From: CAVYYW01 sp963772845
GTDB lineage: Bacteria; Bacillota; Bacilli; Bacillales; Sporolactobacillaceae
Direction: 5' to 3'
DNA: 64,000 nucleotides
NCBI GenBank assembly: GCA_963772845.1
Contig: CAVYYW010000016.1
Coordinates: 1 to 64,000 of the forward strand
Part shown: positions 1 through 7,993 of the stretch, piece by piece
Layout: each line of letters begins with the position of its first letter
Position numbering within the stretch: the stretch's first letter is position 1
Notes under the pieces: model-generated
Told to the model about the DNA's origin: nothing
What the model saw: the letters and a program-made list of their open reading frames with translations, nothing else
The model's database searches: none
Position numbers and translations under genes: made by a program

Positions 1-14
1 GCTCTTTTTTATCT

Positions 15-320
15 TTAAAGCAGACAGTCTTTCTCAACAACATCGATTAACTGCTTTAATTGGTGAACACTTTGGTCGAGTGCGAGTGAATAGTAACGCT
101 GGGTTCCTTTTTGCTCCAGCATGACGAGATGTGTATCACGCATGATCTTTAAATGATGTGAAATAGCTGGGCGTGACAAATTGGATTGTTCTGCGATTTC
201 ATTTACGCTTAGCGGTTCTTTTTCAGCCAAGAGCAAAATAATATCCTGCCTCGCCGGATCGCTTAGTGCGTTAAAGAGCGGAATGCACGCCCGAAATACA
301 TCTATTGCTTGTTGAGTCAT
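15..320 (-). CDS. ArsR-family transcriptional regulator
   Basis: A 101-residue protein made almost entirely of one winged-helix domain, which is the usual size for ArsR/SmtB repressors. The helix-turn-helix lies around residues 38-60, including the segment SNLSRPAISHHLKIM. No CxC metal-binding motif is visible, so a metal ligand cannot be assigned. It starts 24 bp after the short-chain dehydrogenase gene on the same strand, so the two form an operon with the regulator second. A 20-bp palindrome sits just downstream of the -10 of the operon promoter, so autorepression is likely. The inducer is unknown. Confidence 0.9.
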   Translation of the reverse strand: MTQQAIDVFRACIPLFNALSDPARQDIILLLAEKEPLSVNEIAEQSNLSRPAISHHLKIMRDTHLVMLEQKGTQRYYSLALDQSVHQLKQLIDVVEKDCLL

Positions 321-344
321 TTCTCATTATCCCCCTGAGCCCTG

Positions 345-1109
345 TTATTTCTCTTTAGTTATCGACTTTGCAATTTTTGCTGAAAGTCGCCTTGGCATGA
401 ACTTCGCAGCAACCGCTCCCGCCTTGTTAGATCCGCCGGTTATCACTACTCTCTTGCCGTTCATTAAAGCATCATAACCCTGTTTAGCCACAACATCCGC
501 AGCCATCGCCGAATTGAACATTTTCGTGTTTTCCACATTGGCGACCTCGCCAAACTTTGTTTTCGTTGCTCCAGGACAAAGTGCTGTCACCGTCACTCCT
601 GTTCCATCAAGCTCTTCCGCCAGACCCTCTGAAAACGAAAGCACGTATGCTTTCGTTGCATAGTACACAGCCATGAGGGGGCCAGGCAGGAAGGCAGCCA
701 TGCTCGCCACATTCAATATTCGTCCTCTTTGGCGCTGCTTCATCCCTGGCAGAACATAGTGCGTAAGTTCCGTCAGCGCAGCTACATTTAAATGGATCAT
801 TTCCGATTGTTTCTCTACGGAGAGCTCATCAAATTTGCCCATCAGCCCAAAACCTGCGTTATTCACAAGCACTTCAATATCAATACCTTTTTCCGTTATC
901 TCTTCATAGACTTCTTTCGCGGCTCCCCGAACACTAAGATCCTTCGTAATTGCCGTTACATTCACATGACTAAAGACTTCTTTTATCTCCATAAGCTTAC
1001 GTGTATTCCGCGCTACCACAACAAGATCATAGCCGCTCTTCGCAAATAAATTCACAAACTCATACCCAAGACCGCTAGATGCTCCAGTAATCAGTGCTGT
1101 TTTTTTCAT
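345..1109 (-). CDS. Short-chain dehydrogenase/reductase
   Basis: A 254-residue classical SDR, presumably a soluble NAD(P)-dependent oxidoreductase of unknown substrate. The cofactor motif TGASSGLG is at residues 8-15, NNAG at 83-86, and the catalytic Ser136 and Tyr149-x3-Lys153 are present. The start is supported by AGGAGG eight bases upstream. It is the first gene of an operon with an ArsR repressor, so it is probably induced by whatever that repressor senses. Family assignment is firm; the physiological role is open. Confidence 0.92.
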   Translation of the reverse strand: MKKTALITGASSGLGYEFVNLFAKSGYDLVVVARNTRKLMEIKEVFSHVNVTAITKDLSVRGAAKEVYEEITEKGIDIEVLVNNAGFGLMGKFDELSVEKQSEMIHLNVAALTELTHYVLPGMKQRQRGRILNVASMAAFLPGPLMAVYYATKAYVLSFSEGLAEELDGTGVTVTALCPGATKTKFGEVANVENTKMFNSAMAADVVAKQGYDALMNGKRVVITGGSNKAGAVAAKFMPRRLSAKIAKSITKEK

Positions 1110-1144
1110 TACTGCATCCTCCTCATTTTCTTTTAAATGTTCGA

Positions 1145-1164
1145 ATGTTTAAGTGTTTAAACAT
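1145..1164. promoter_or_regulatory. Palindromic operator, probably for ArsR
   Basis: The 20-mer ATGTTTAAGTGTTTAAACAT has perfect 8-bp arms around a 4-bp spacer. It lies immediately downstream of the -10 box of the SDR-arsR promoter, covering the expected transcription start. This is a usual place for an ArsR repressor to bind; assignment to this regulator is inferred. Confidence 0.75.
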
Positions 1165-1193
1165 ATAATAATAAAATATTGGAAGGTTGTCAA
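1165..1193 (-). promoter_or_regulatory. Sigma-A promoter of SDR-arsR operon
   Basis: On the minus strand TTGACA (1188-1193) is followed after exactly 17 bp by TATTAT (1165-1170). The palindromic operator abuts the -10. Confidence 0.85.
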
Positions 1194-1220
1194 TTTGGGT
1201 GTTTTGAAAAGAACAGCAGG

Positions 1221-1247
1221 AAAACAAAATCCCGCCGGTTCGGCGGG
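1221..1247 (-). terminator. Rho-independent terminator of the ccdC-like gene
   Basis: Inverted repeat CCCGCC/GGCGGG (1231-1247), followed on the minus strand by ATTTTGTTTT. It lies just past the stop of the CcdC-like gene. Confidence 0.8.
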
Positions 1248-1254
1248 CTTTTAG

Positions 1255-1809
1255 TCAGCTGTTAATGAACTGGGCTGTTTCTTCTGTTTTTATCAAATGT
1301 TTTCTTTTACGTAATAGGATGATGTAATAACAGACGTAATAGGCAAACATAATTAAGAGAAAGCCCGCACTCCAGGATGACCCTGTAGTCCAGTTCATTT
1401 GATTCATACCGGCTGACGAAGCTGCCTGTCCATTAAAGGCACCCATAGAATACGCAGTAAAAAGCCGATACACAAGTCTGCCAAGAAAAAGAGCAATCAC
1501 TACGCTTCCGATCCAGGTATTCGGCTGATAAAACCACCGTTCTCCACGTTGCTCATAGCGTGTTAAACCTGCACCATAATAGGCAAGACCTGCACCAAGT
1601 ACAATGCCGACGATGTCTGAAACTAAGCTAAGCGGATGCGAAACGCCTTCCGCCATAAAAACCAGTCCGATCACAAGAAAAAGAATCGACCTGATGATAA
1701 GCTTTCTTGTATTAAGCGGCTGCCAGCCAATATTGCGGCGCACCCGGCGGAAGATCGCAAACACGACAAGCAGAATGATAATAGCAATTGAAATAGGCTG
1801 CTGATTCAT
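1255..1809 (-). CDS. CcdC-like integral membrane protein (DUF1453)
   Basis: 184 residues with about five hydrophobic segments. The conserved-looking block around residues 80-115 (GLTRYEQRGERWFYQPNTWI then GSVVIALFLGRLVYRLF) matches my memory of the CcdC/YneJ family. Bacillus CcdC is linked to cytochrome c maturation, but its biochemical role is unclear and no other ccd gene is nearby here. The gene is monocistronic, with its own terminator. The family call rests on remembered sequence features. Confidence 0.7.
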   Translation of the reverse strand: MNQQPISIAIIILLVVFAIFRRVRRNIGWQPLNTRKLIIRSILFLVIGLVFMAEGVSHPLSLVSDIVGIVLGAGLAYYGAGLTRYEQRGERWFYQPNTWIGSVVIALFLGRLVYRLFTAYSMGAFNGQAASSAGMNQMNWTTGSSWSAGFLLIMFAYYVCYYIILLRKRKHLIKTEETAQFINS

Positions 1810-1918
1810 CCAATGGCCTCCTTTATAGTTATTATATATGTCTCATCATACACTATTATTGTTGATCCTTTTGAGTTCCTGAAAAGATATTAATAAGTGT
1901 TTGCGCCCCTTTTTATTC

Positions 1919-3181
1919 TTAGCCCCTATCTTCCTGGTGTGACCTTTCATTCAGCAGCAGCCCCCCCGCTAAACCGAGCAATGAAAAAACAGCCGGAATC
2001 AGGAAGCCATAGTGATACCCTGCCTGCCCCGTGCCGCTTTGGAAATGATCCAGAACTTTACCAAAAAGAATCGGCAGCAGTACAGCGCTCAAGAATCCTC
2101 CAGTATTTGCAAACCCTGCAACAACACCAATTTCATTTACTGAAAAGAAGCGCCTCACAGCAGCAAAGGTTAAAGTGCTTGCCCCATTTCCGTATCCTAT
2201 CAACAAAAATAGAAGGATTAGAATAATGAACGGCGGCCTGCCATTCAATACAAAGAACACAAACCAGCAAATAAATACAGCAGCGTGTACCACCACATAA
2301 GGTCTCTTAATCGATCCGATCCGGGTGGACAGCCAGGTTGTCAAAGGCGCTCCAATCAGCGCTCCAATCAATCCGGTCATCACAAGCTCACTCGCACCGG
2401 ACCGGGACATGGAATAAATATGCATGCCATAAGGCACTGCCCATGAACCAATAAACCCTATGTATGTACCTACGAGACCAAAATGGCAAAGAAAAGTCGC
2501 CCATGCCTGGCGATTGGAGAAGACACGCTTGAGAATCTTCAAGCTGTTTTCATGCGGCACTTTCTTTACCGGTTCATCTGCTTCAGGTCTTGTTTGCCCA
2601 AGAACACGCGGTGGAATTCTCACTAATACAAAATAAAGCCCAAGGCCGCATAAAAATATTAAAATGCCCGCCGTAAAAAATGGCGGCCGCCAACCAGTTT
2701 TCTGAATCATGTCCGAAAACGGCACGGTGGCAAGCAGGAAACCAAGGCTGCCGCTCATACCCGCAAAACCCAGTAATTTCACAAATTCATTTGAACGAAA
2801 CCACTGGCTCAAAATAAGAACCACATTAATCCAGATTGCCGCATCGCCTAACCCCACAATAAATCTTGCCAACAGCAAAATATAAGCGCTCGGCGCACAG
2901 CTATAAAGCACCGTCCCCAACCCGCATAAAAGGGTTCCTCCAATTAAAAAACCATTGGCCCCCAGCCTGTCAGACCAGATGCCAATCGGAATCTGAAAAC
3001 CTGCATAAGCAAAAAATTGAATGCTGGCGAGCAGGCCGATCATTGCCGCACTCATGTGAAAGGAATGCATCAAGTGATCCGAGATGAGCCCTGGAGCTGT
3101 CCTTTGGCTTACGATTAAAAAGTATGTAAGTAATACGGCTGCAAAAACCACCCAACGATAGGTGCTGTTTTGTTTCTCCAC
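1919..3181 (-). CDS. MFS transporter (12-helix)
   Basis: About 420 residues with the 12 hydrophobic segments of a major facilitator permease. The loop 2-3 motif is SDRLGANG, and a longer cytoplasmic loop separates the halves around residue 200. The substrate cannot be told; the general shape resembles organic-anion and nitrate-type MFS groups. The start was placed at a GTG with GGAG nine bases upstream; an in-frame TTG at 3196 would add five residues but has a poor ribosome binding site. Transcribed alone. Confidence 0.85.
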   Translation of the reverse strand: MEKQNSTYRWVVFAAVLLTYFLIVSQRTAPGLISDHLMHSFHMSAAMIGLLASIQFFAYAGFQIPIGIWSDRLGANGFLIGGTLLCGLGTVLYSCAPSAYILLLARFIVGLGDAAIWINVVLILSQWFRSNEFVKLLGFAGMSGSLGFLLATVPFSDMIQKTGWRPPFFTAGILIFLCGLGLYFVLVRIPPRVLGQTRPEADEPVKKVPHENSLKILKRVFSNRQAWATFLCHFGLVGTYIGFIGSWAVPYGMHIYSMSRSGASELVMTGLIGALIGAPLTTWLSTRIGSIKRPYVVVHAAVFICWFVFFVLNGRPPFIILILLFLLIGYGNGASTLTFAAVRRFFSVNEIGVVAGFANTGGFLSAVLLPILFGKVLDHFQSGTGQAGYHYGFLIPAVFSLLGLAGGLLLNERSHQEDRG

Positions 3182-3290
3182 AATCCATGTCTCCAATCTT
3201 CACAGTTGTACTTTAATTATACGCCTCCTGAGTCTGGTTGGAAGATCAAATCTGGAATTAAATAACCATAAAGCTGCTATTAAGTCTTCA

Positions 3291-3319
3291 TCACAAAAAA
3301 AGAGCACCCCTAAAGGTGC
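3291..3319 (-). terminator. Terminator of csbD-like gene
   Basis: Stem GCACC/GGTGC (3304-3308 and 3315-3319), followed on the minus strand by TCTTTTTTT. Confidence 0.8.
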
Positions 3320-3335
3320 CCAGTTGTTGAAGTCA

Positions 3336-3518
3336 TTACTTATTATCATCGGATAATTTATCTTTTACTTTTCCAGCCTTTTCTTGCGCTTTTCCTTTTA
3401 CTTTATCCTGATTGCCTTCTGCTACTTTTTCGTTATCCTCCGTCAGGTTGCCCCATGTTTCTTTTGCCTCACCTTTAACCACGTTTGCTTTGCCTTTTAA
3501 TTTATCATCACTCATCAT
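3336..3518 (-). CDS. CsbD-like general stress protein
   Basis: 60 residues, highly charged, Lys/Glu-rich and hydrophilic, with the CsbD pattern of repeated GKA/GKV turns (KGKANVVKGEAKETWGNLTE, KVKGKAQEKAGKVKDK). Members are small helical proteins induced in the sigma-B general stress response; no biochemical function is established. AAAGGAGG precedes two adjacent ATG codons and either may be used. A sigma-B-type promoter lies upstream, which supports the assignment. Confidence 0.93.
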   Translation of the reverse strand: MMSDDKLKGKANVVKGEAKETWGNLTEDNEKVAEGNQDKVKGKAQEKAGKVKDKLSDDNK

Positions 3519-3552
3519 TTATTCCTCCTTTAAATTATCTTGTTTTTGGAGT

Positions 3553-3577
3553 ATACCCGCTTAAATAGAACTAAAAC
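3553..3577 (-). promoter_or_regulatory. Sigma-B-type promoter of csbD-like gene
   Basis: On the minus strand GTTTTA (3572-3577), a 13-bp spacer, then GGGTAT (3553-3558). This fits the sigma-B pattern GTTTAA-N12-14-GGGTAT. It is about 35 bp upstream of the start codon. Confidence 0.8.
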
Positions 3578-3626
3578 ACTTGCATGTGCTTAGATTACGA
3601 TTGCAAAATGATGATTTCAGAATAAA

Positions 3627-3642
3627 TGTTCCACATGAAACA
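3627..3642. other. parS-like site (ParB/Spo0J binding)
   Basis: TGTTCCACATGAAACA differs at one base from the Bacillus parS sequence TGTTCCACGTGAAACA. It is intergenic, between the divergent csbD-like and alcohol dehydrogenase genes. The rest of this roughly 310-bp gap shows only the csbD promoter and no other clear signal. Confidence 0.5.
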
Positions 3643-3829
3643 TATTCCTCCTTATGCGAACGCAAATCAACGCATCATTCTTCAGCAAGCATGAGCTCGA
3701 CGTTGATGATTATTATCGTTCAGAATAAACCGTCTGTTTCTGCTTATAACTAAGAAATGCTGATAAAGGGACGCTTTAGACTCATTCATGCTAAACTGAG
3801 GAGACATCATTTAAATTGAGGTGCTATCA

Positions 3830-4993
3830 ATGAATACGTTTTTACAATATAATCCGGTGCAGCTATACTTCGGAAAAGGAGAAGTTCAACAACTGTCCAC
3901 CATCTTAGATAAGGGACTTAATGTTCTTCTCGTTTACGGCGGAGGAAGCATTAAACAGAACGGAGTCTACGATCAAGTCCTTGCTGAACTCAAAAGCATT
4001 GATGCCAATGTCGTTGAGTTAGCAGGAGTGGAACCCAATCCACGTCTTTCCACCGTTCGGAAAGGTGTCGAACTTTGCAAAGCGGAAAGCATTGATTTTC
4101 TGTTAGCGGTTGGCGGAGGCAGTGTGATTGATTGCACAAAAGCCATTTCTGCCGGCGCTAAATACGAGGGCGATGCATGGGACCTTATTACAGCGAAAGC
4201 TCCAATCGAGGAAGCACTTCCATTCGGAACTGTTCTTACTCTGGCAGCAACAGGATCCGAAATGAATGACGTTTCAGTTATTACAAACTGGGAGACAAAC
4301 GATAAATTGGGTTGGGGATCTCCCCTTGTCTTTCCAAAGTTTTCAATTCTGGATCCGGCCAATACGTTTTCGGTTCCGCGGGATCAGACGGTTTATGGCA
4401 TCGTGGACAGTATGTCTCATGCGCTTGAACACTATTTCCATCGGACAGAAAACACACCAATGATTGACGGATTTATCGAATCACTGCTAAGAACTGCCAT
4501 CGCAACGGGTCCTAAACTTCTGGATGACATGCATTCTTTTGAACATAGAGAAACGATGATGTACATTAGCACGACGGCTTTTAATGGAACACTGGCTAAT
4601 GGAACGGACGGCGGGGACTGGGCGACCCATCGCATTGAGCATGCTATTTCAGCTGTTTATGATATTCCGCATGGCGGAGGTCTCGCCATTCTTTTCCCTA
4701 ACTGGCTGGAGCACGTTCTCGAAGACGATCCCTCCCGCGTAAAGCAATTAGCCGTTAATGTATTGGGTGTTTCTCCGGAAGGAAAAACAGACATAGAAAT
4801 AGCTAAAGAAGGTGCCAAAGCACTTCGTGATTTCTGGAACTCCCTAGGCGCGCCGAACTCATTAGGTGACTATGACATCGACGATCAAGCGTTTGAGGAT
4901 ATTACTGAAAAAACGTTTATTAAACCAGGTGTCGGAACTTATAAGGAACTTGATAAAGAAAGTGTACGAGATATTTTAAGACGCTCACTATAG
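3830..4993 (+). CDS. Iron-containing alcohol dehydrogenase
   Basis: 387 residues, the same length as the NADH-dependent butanol dehydrogenase (YugJ/YqhD-like) group. The nucleotide-binding GGGS is at residues 95-98. The iron ligands expected for the family are visible as Asp193, His197, His267 and His281. It likely reduces or oxidises short-chain aldehydes and alcohols in the cytoplasm. An upstream in-frame GTG (3821) lies inside the ribosome binding site GAGGTG, so the ATG at 3830 is the real start. Monocistronic, with a strong terminator. Confidence 0.93.
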   Translation: MNTFLQYNPVQLYFGKGEVQQLSTILDKGLNVLLVYGGGSIKQNGVYDQVLAELKSIDANVVELAGVEPNPRLSTVRKGVELCKAESIDFLLAVGGGSVIDCTKAISAGAKYEGDAWDLITAKAPIEEALPFGTVLTLAATGSEMNDVSVITNWETNDKLGWGSPLVFPKFSILDPANTFSVPRDQTVYGIVDSMSHALEHYFHRTENTPMIDGFIESLLRTAIATGPKLLDDMHSFEHRETMMYISTTAFNGTLANGTDGGDWATHRIEHAISAVYDIPHGGGLAILFPNWLEHVLEDDPSRVKQLAVNVLGVSPEGKTDIEIAKEGAKALRDFWNSLGAPNSLGDYDIDDQAFEDITEKTFIKPGVGTYKELDKESVRDILRRSL

Positions 4994-5011
4994 ATACACA
5001 TTGTGTTACAG

Positions 5012-5040
5012 AAAAAGATGCGATTTTTCGCATCTTTTTT
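5012..5040 (+). terminator. Terminator of iron alcohol dehydrogenase
   Basis: Eleven-base arms AAAAAGATGCG/CGCATCTTTTT with a 6-nt loop and a T run. Confidence 0.92.
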
Positions 5041-5084
5041 TGCTTTTCGTTAACTTTGGCTGTTCCGCTTTCGTTCTTCATGGC

Positions 5085-5163
5085 CACTGAAAAAGTCCTC
5101 CGGTGTCGGGTTGGTTGTAGATTTCCGCTCTAGGCTGCTCGCTTTCCACAGGCACGGCCTCAG
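5085..5163 (-). repeat. Dispersed repeat type A, truncated copy
   Basis: Begins CACTGAAAAAGTC and contains GCTGCTCGCTTTCCACAGG and GGCACGGCCTCAG, the end shared by the copies near 20.5, 31-32 and 41 kb. Only the distal half is present. Confidence 0.75.
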
Positions 5164-5179
5164 TATTCTCATGAAAAAA

Positions 5180-5688
5180 GCCATTTAAGGTGTTCGTTTA
5201 GATGAAAAATAGAGTAGTCAACCATTTATACAAGACTTGACCCCTGGTGCAAGGATGGCCCTATTCCTTTTGGGGACATCCTTTCAGCTTTTTGTCTCAT
5301 GGATGGCCCTAAACATCCCTTTTGTGGCCATCTTTATCAGCTTTTTGTCTTCATGGATGGCCCTAAACATCCCTTTTGTGGCCATCATTTCAGCTTTTTG
5401 AACTACTCATAGATGTGCCCTAGAACATCCCTTTTGTGGCCATCTTTTCAGCTTTTTGTCTCATGAAGCACTGGCCCTAAACATCCCTTTTGTGGCCATT
5501 CTTTCAGCTTTAATGTCATCGAGACTCCTCGAAAATGTTTTTATTTTCTTTGTACGATGTTGACTCAAAGATGCTTAATCTCACTGAAAATGAGTATCTT
5601 TCCTCCAACTTATTATCATGAAATACCATCATATTTATGAGCAACGCCATTTAACGTGCACGTTTAGATGAAAGATGAGGGTTCAACC
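5180..5688. repeat. Diverged direct repeats flanking a palindrome array
   Basis: A segment of about 44 bp beginning GCCATTTAAGGTG (5180-5223) recurs as GCCATTTAACGTG (5646-5688). The two share CGTTTAGATGAAA and end in TCAACC. The pair brackets the inverted-repeat array at 5251-5500. Confidence 0.65.
5251..5500. repeat. Array of five imperfect palindromes, spacing about 50-57 bp
   Basis: Five related units contain GATGGCC ... GGCCATC or a variant. Approximate centres are 5267, 5317, 5371, 5428 and 5485. The first unit uses a different pair of arms (AAGGATG/CATCCTT), so the pairing is kept although the sequence changed. The units are joined by TTTCAGCTTTTTGTCTCAT-like linkers. No gene is present between 4994 and 5985. 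Confidence 0.75.
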
Positions 5689-5807
5689 TTTCATCTACGA
5701 TCTGACGCATCAAAATTCTAAGAATTACGCTTCAAATTCGGTAACGTTATGTGCCAACTCATCGTATTATGTGCCGAAGTAAAATAATGGAAAGCATAAT
5801 CTCAAGT

Positions 5808-5873
5808 CCCACGGAAAGCGAGTGCCCAAAACGGAAATTAACAACCATATCTATACTCGAGGGATTTTTCAGG
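5808..5873 (+). repeat. Dispersed repeat type A, end fragment
   Basis: CACGGAAAGCGAG ... AACAACCATATCTATACTC ... GAGGGATTTTTCAG is a diverged plus-oriented copy of the type A end. With the minus copy at 5085 it bounds the region holding the palindrome array. Confidence 0.65.
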
Positions 5874-5880
5874 ATCCAGA

Positions 5881-5907
5881 AGAACAAAAAAGCGTGCCGG
5901 CACGCTT
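5881..5907 (-). terminator. Terminator of the 660-aa gene
   Basis: Perfect 18-bp palindrome AAGCGTGCCGGCACGCTT (5890-5907), followed on the minus strand by TTTTGTTC. Confidence 0.85.
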
Positions 5908-5985
5908 CTCTTTTGAGAACATGTCGACACTGCTTTAATATGAATTTTTCAATTGCTCTTTATTGCAATTCATCATCTTTTTTGC

Positions 5986-7968
5986 TTAAAAGTTTATCCA
6001 CGTATACTCTTTTCCCCAGCTTTCTTTTGCGAGGGCTTCAATTTTTACAATAATCTCATCTTCAACCGCGAAAGCATCACCTTGCTCATATGGGTTGTAA
6101 TGAAAGGCATAGAGCCTCGAAACAAATTCGTCAAACGGGAGTGAACACTCACCCTCCTGTTCGCCGTTTCCTGAAACAGAGGGTTCAATTCCCTGACCCC
6201 AATTCTGAGAGCTGTCATTGTTCGGGTTGTAAAAGTAAATACGGTAATCCCCTGATACCGTGCTTGCGATTCTGAGAATGGTAACGGCATGCAGGCCAAG
6301 CAGCTTTCCATGGACATTTGTGATGAAAATACCCACCGGGTTAGGATAAATCAACTCATAATCATCATCATAATCAGGATGATGAGTGGCGTAAAATAGC
6401 CGGACAAAGCCTGAATAATCCGTGACGCCGCCAGTGATCGGTTCAATGACACTGTTGAAACCGTTTTGAACCCAGTTCCCGTAAAAAGCCGGATTCACCC
6501 ATTTATGTCCATCTTCTCCGCGAAGCGCTACTCTTGTCATCATTTCATTATAAATACGATCAAGGTGAGGAACCAGAACAAGGGAGACCGGATCTAATTC
6601 TTTATGAAGTTCCGGTGCCAATCCTCCTACCAAATCTTTTGAATGAAGGGGAATACCTTCAAACACCAGATCAATATCCCCATCTCTCGCAGCACGTGGA
6701 ATAAGCTCGAGTAAATAGCCTGGTGCGTGCTGTGCCCAAAGACTAATCCCTCTGGCAGACTGGCATGTTGGATTAAGTCCCTGACCGACGCCAAGCGGCT
6801 GCCCAAGCACACTGATCACTCCTGCCAGCAAAATGGTATTGGCGGTCAGTCCTTGACGATTCTGATAGGCGGATAACAGATCCTTCCTTACCTCAGGTCT
6901 TATATCGAGTTCGATCAGCCTTCGGAGACCAGGCATAACCGGCGAATAAGACAGCACACCGCGATCAAGAAGCTTGGCAAGTCCGTAAACGGCCTGCCTT
7001 GTCGCTGGATAAATCCCCACTTTTATTAATTGTTTAACAAGATCAAGATGTTCCTCCAGATTGGCCTTTCCTTTATCAGAAAGGGAGAGTGCCTGAGGAA
7101 GCAGTTCAGGCTTGCTTCGGCTTAAGTAACGAATTAATATCGCATGATGAGACGCAACAAGACCTGTCTCTTGCATGGATGTTGAGAAAAAGTTGATTTC
7201 AGCATTTAATTCTTCTTCCGACAAGCTTTTTAAGCGGTTCCGATAGTCTGTCAGGTTCGAAGACTTTTCACTCAATGGCGAGCTTCCTTCGATTGCCTTA
7301 ATGTATTTTTCCAGTCCTGGTTGTTCCGAGTCCCCAGCTTCTGAGTTTTTTATTAATTTTTTTGCCATTTGAATCATTGAAATAACCCGGGTAACCATGA
7401 TCGGCCGCTGTGAGCTTAATCGTTCTATTTCATCACGCATTGTTTCTGTCAGTGCAGTGGAAGACGTCTTGCTGAATAGAAACTGAAAGAAACGTTGAGA
7501 GCGATCGAGCTGCTCCCCTTGATTCTTCTGCTCAATCCTTGCAGCCTCTGTTTCCTCGGGAAAAAGAAGACTCAGATTTAGCGCAAGGACTTCATTTAAA
7601 AAATCTTCCGCTTCTGACGCAGTCATCGAAGGGTGCTTATAGATTCCTTTGGCAATAGAAAGCATCCTTAAATCACTCATAATCTCAATAATCGATCCTA
7701 GTCCCTTCGTCTTTAAAGATCCTGAGACCAGCGGCGCCTGAAGCTTTGGCGCATCTTCCCAAGGTCCGGCAGTGAACACTCCAGCCTCTTCAAAACGGTT
7801 GGCAAAGCCAAACAGAACTTCAATGCCTTCCACGCTTTCCATCAGTCGGCCTGCTTCCTGGTAAACATCCGTCTGATACATTGACTTGGCAAACGGCACG
7901 GCTTTATCCAGTTCGTTTAGAGCATGGGTAAACCGCTCAACTGTTTTTTCTGTTAGTTCAGTAGCCAT
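5986..7968 (-). CDS. Unrecognised 660-aa protein with papain-like active-site spacing
   Basis: I do not recognise a named family. Residues 1-380 are helical and repetitive in feel, with no signal peptide or clear membrane segment. In the C-terminal part GQGLNPTCQSARGISLW places Gln396 six residues before Cys402, the spacing of the oxyanion Gln and nucleophile in papain-fold enzymes (Gln19/Cys25). It is followed by LLGLHAV (His560) and YFYNPNNDSS (Asn581-Asp585), which would complete a Cys-His-Asn/Asp set. An inferred cysteine peptidase, transpeptidase or acyltransferase is therefore possible but unproven. The start has AGGAG seven bases upstream. It lies 25 bp after an ATP-grasp gene, so ligase and putative Cys enzyme are co-transcribed. 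Terminator at 5881-5907. Confidence 0.6.
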   Translation of the reverse strand: MATELTEKTVERFTHALNELDKAVPFAKSMYQTDVYQEAGRLMESVEGIEVLFGFANRFEEAGVFTAGPWEDAPKLQAPLVSGSLKTKGLGSIIEIMSDLRMLSIAKGIYKHPSMTASEAEDFLNEVLALNLSLLFPEETEAARIEQKNQGEQLDRSQRFFQFLFSKTSSTALTETMRDEIERLSSQRPIMVTRVISMIQMAKKLIKNSEAGDSEQPGLEKYIKAIEGSSPLSEKSSNLTDYRNRLKSLSEEELNAEINFFSTSMQETGLVASHHAILIRYLSRSKPELLPQALSLSDKGKANLEEHLDLVKQLIKVGIYPATRQAVYGLAKLLDRGVLSYSPVMPGLRRLIELDIRPEVRKDLLSAYQNRQGLTANTILLAGVISVLGQPLGVGQGLNPTCQSARGISLWAQHAPGYLLELIPRAARDGDIDLVFEGIPLHSKDLVGGLAPELHKELDPVSLVLVPHLDRIYNEMMTRVALRGEDGHKWVNPAFYGNWVQNGFNSVIEPITGGVTDYSGFVRLFYATHHPDYDDDYELIYPNPVGIFITNVHGKLLGLHAVTILRIASTVSGDYRIYFYNPNNDSSQNWGQGIEPSVSGNGEQEGECSLPFDEFVSRLYAFHYNPYEQGDAFAVEDEIIVKIEALAKESWGKEYTWINF

Positions 7969-7993
7969 TTTCCAACTCCTTTAGCAGTAATTT

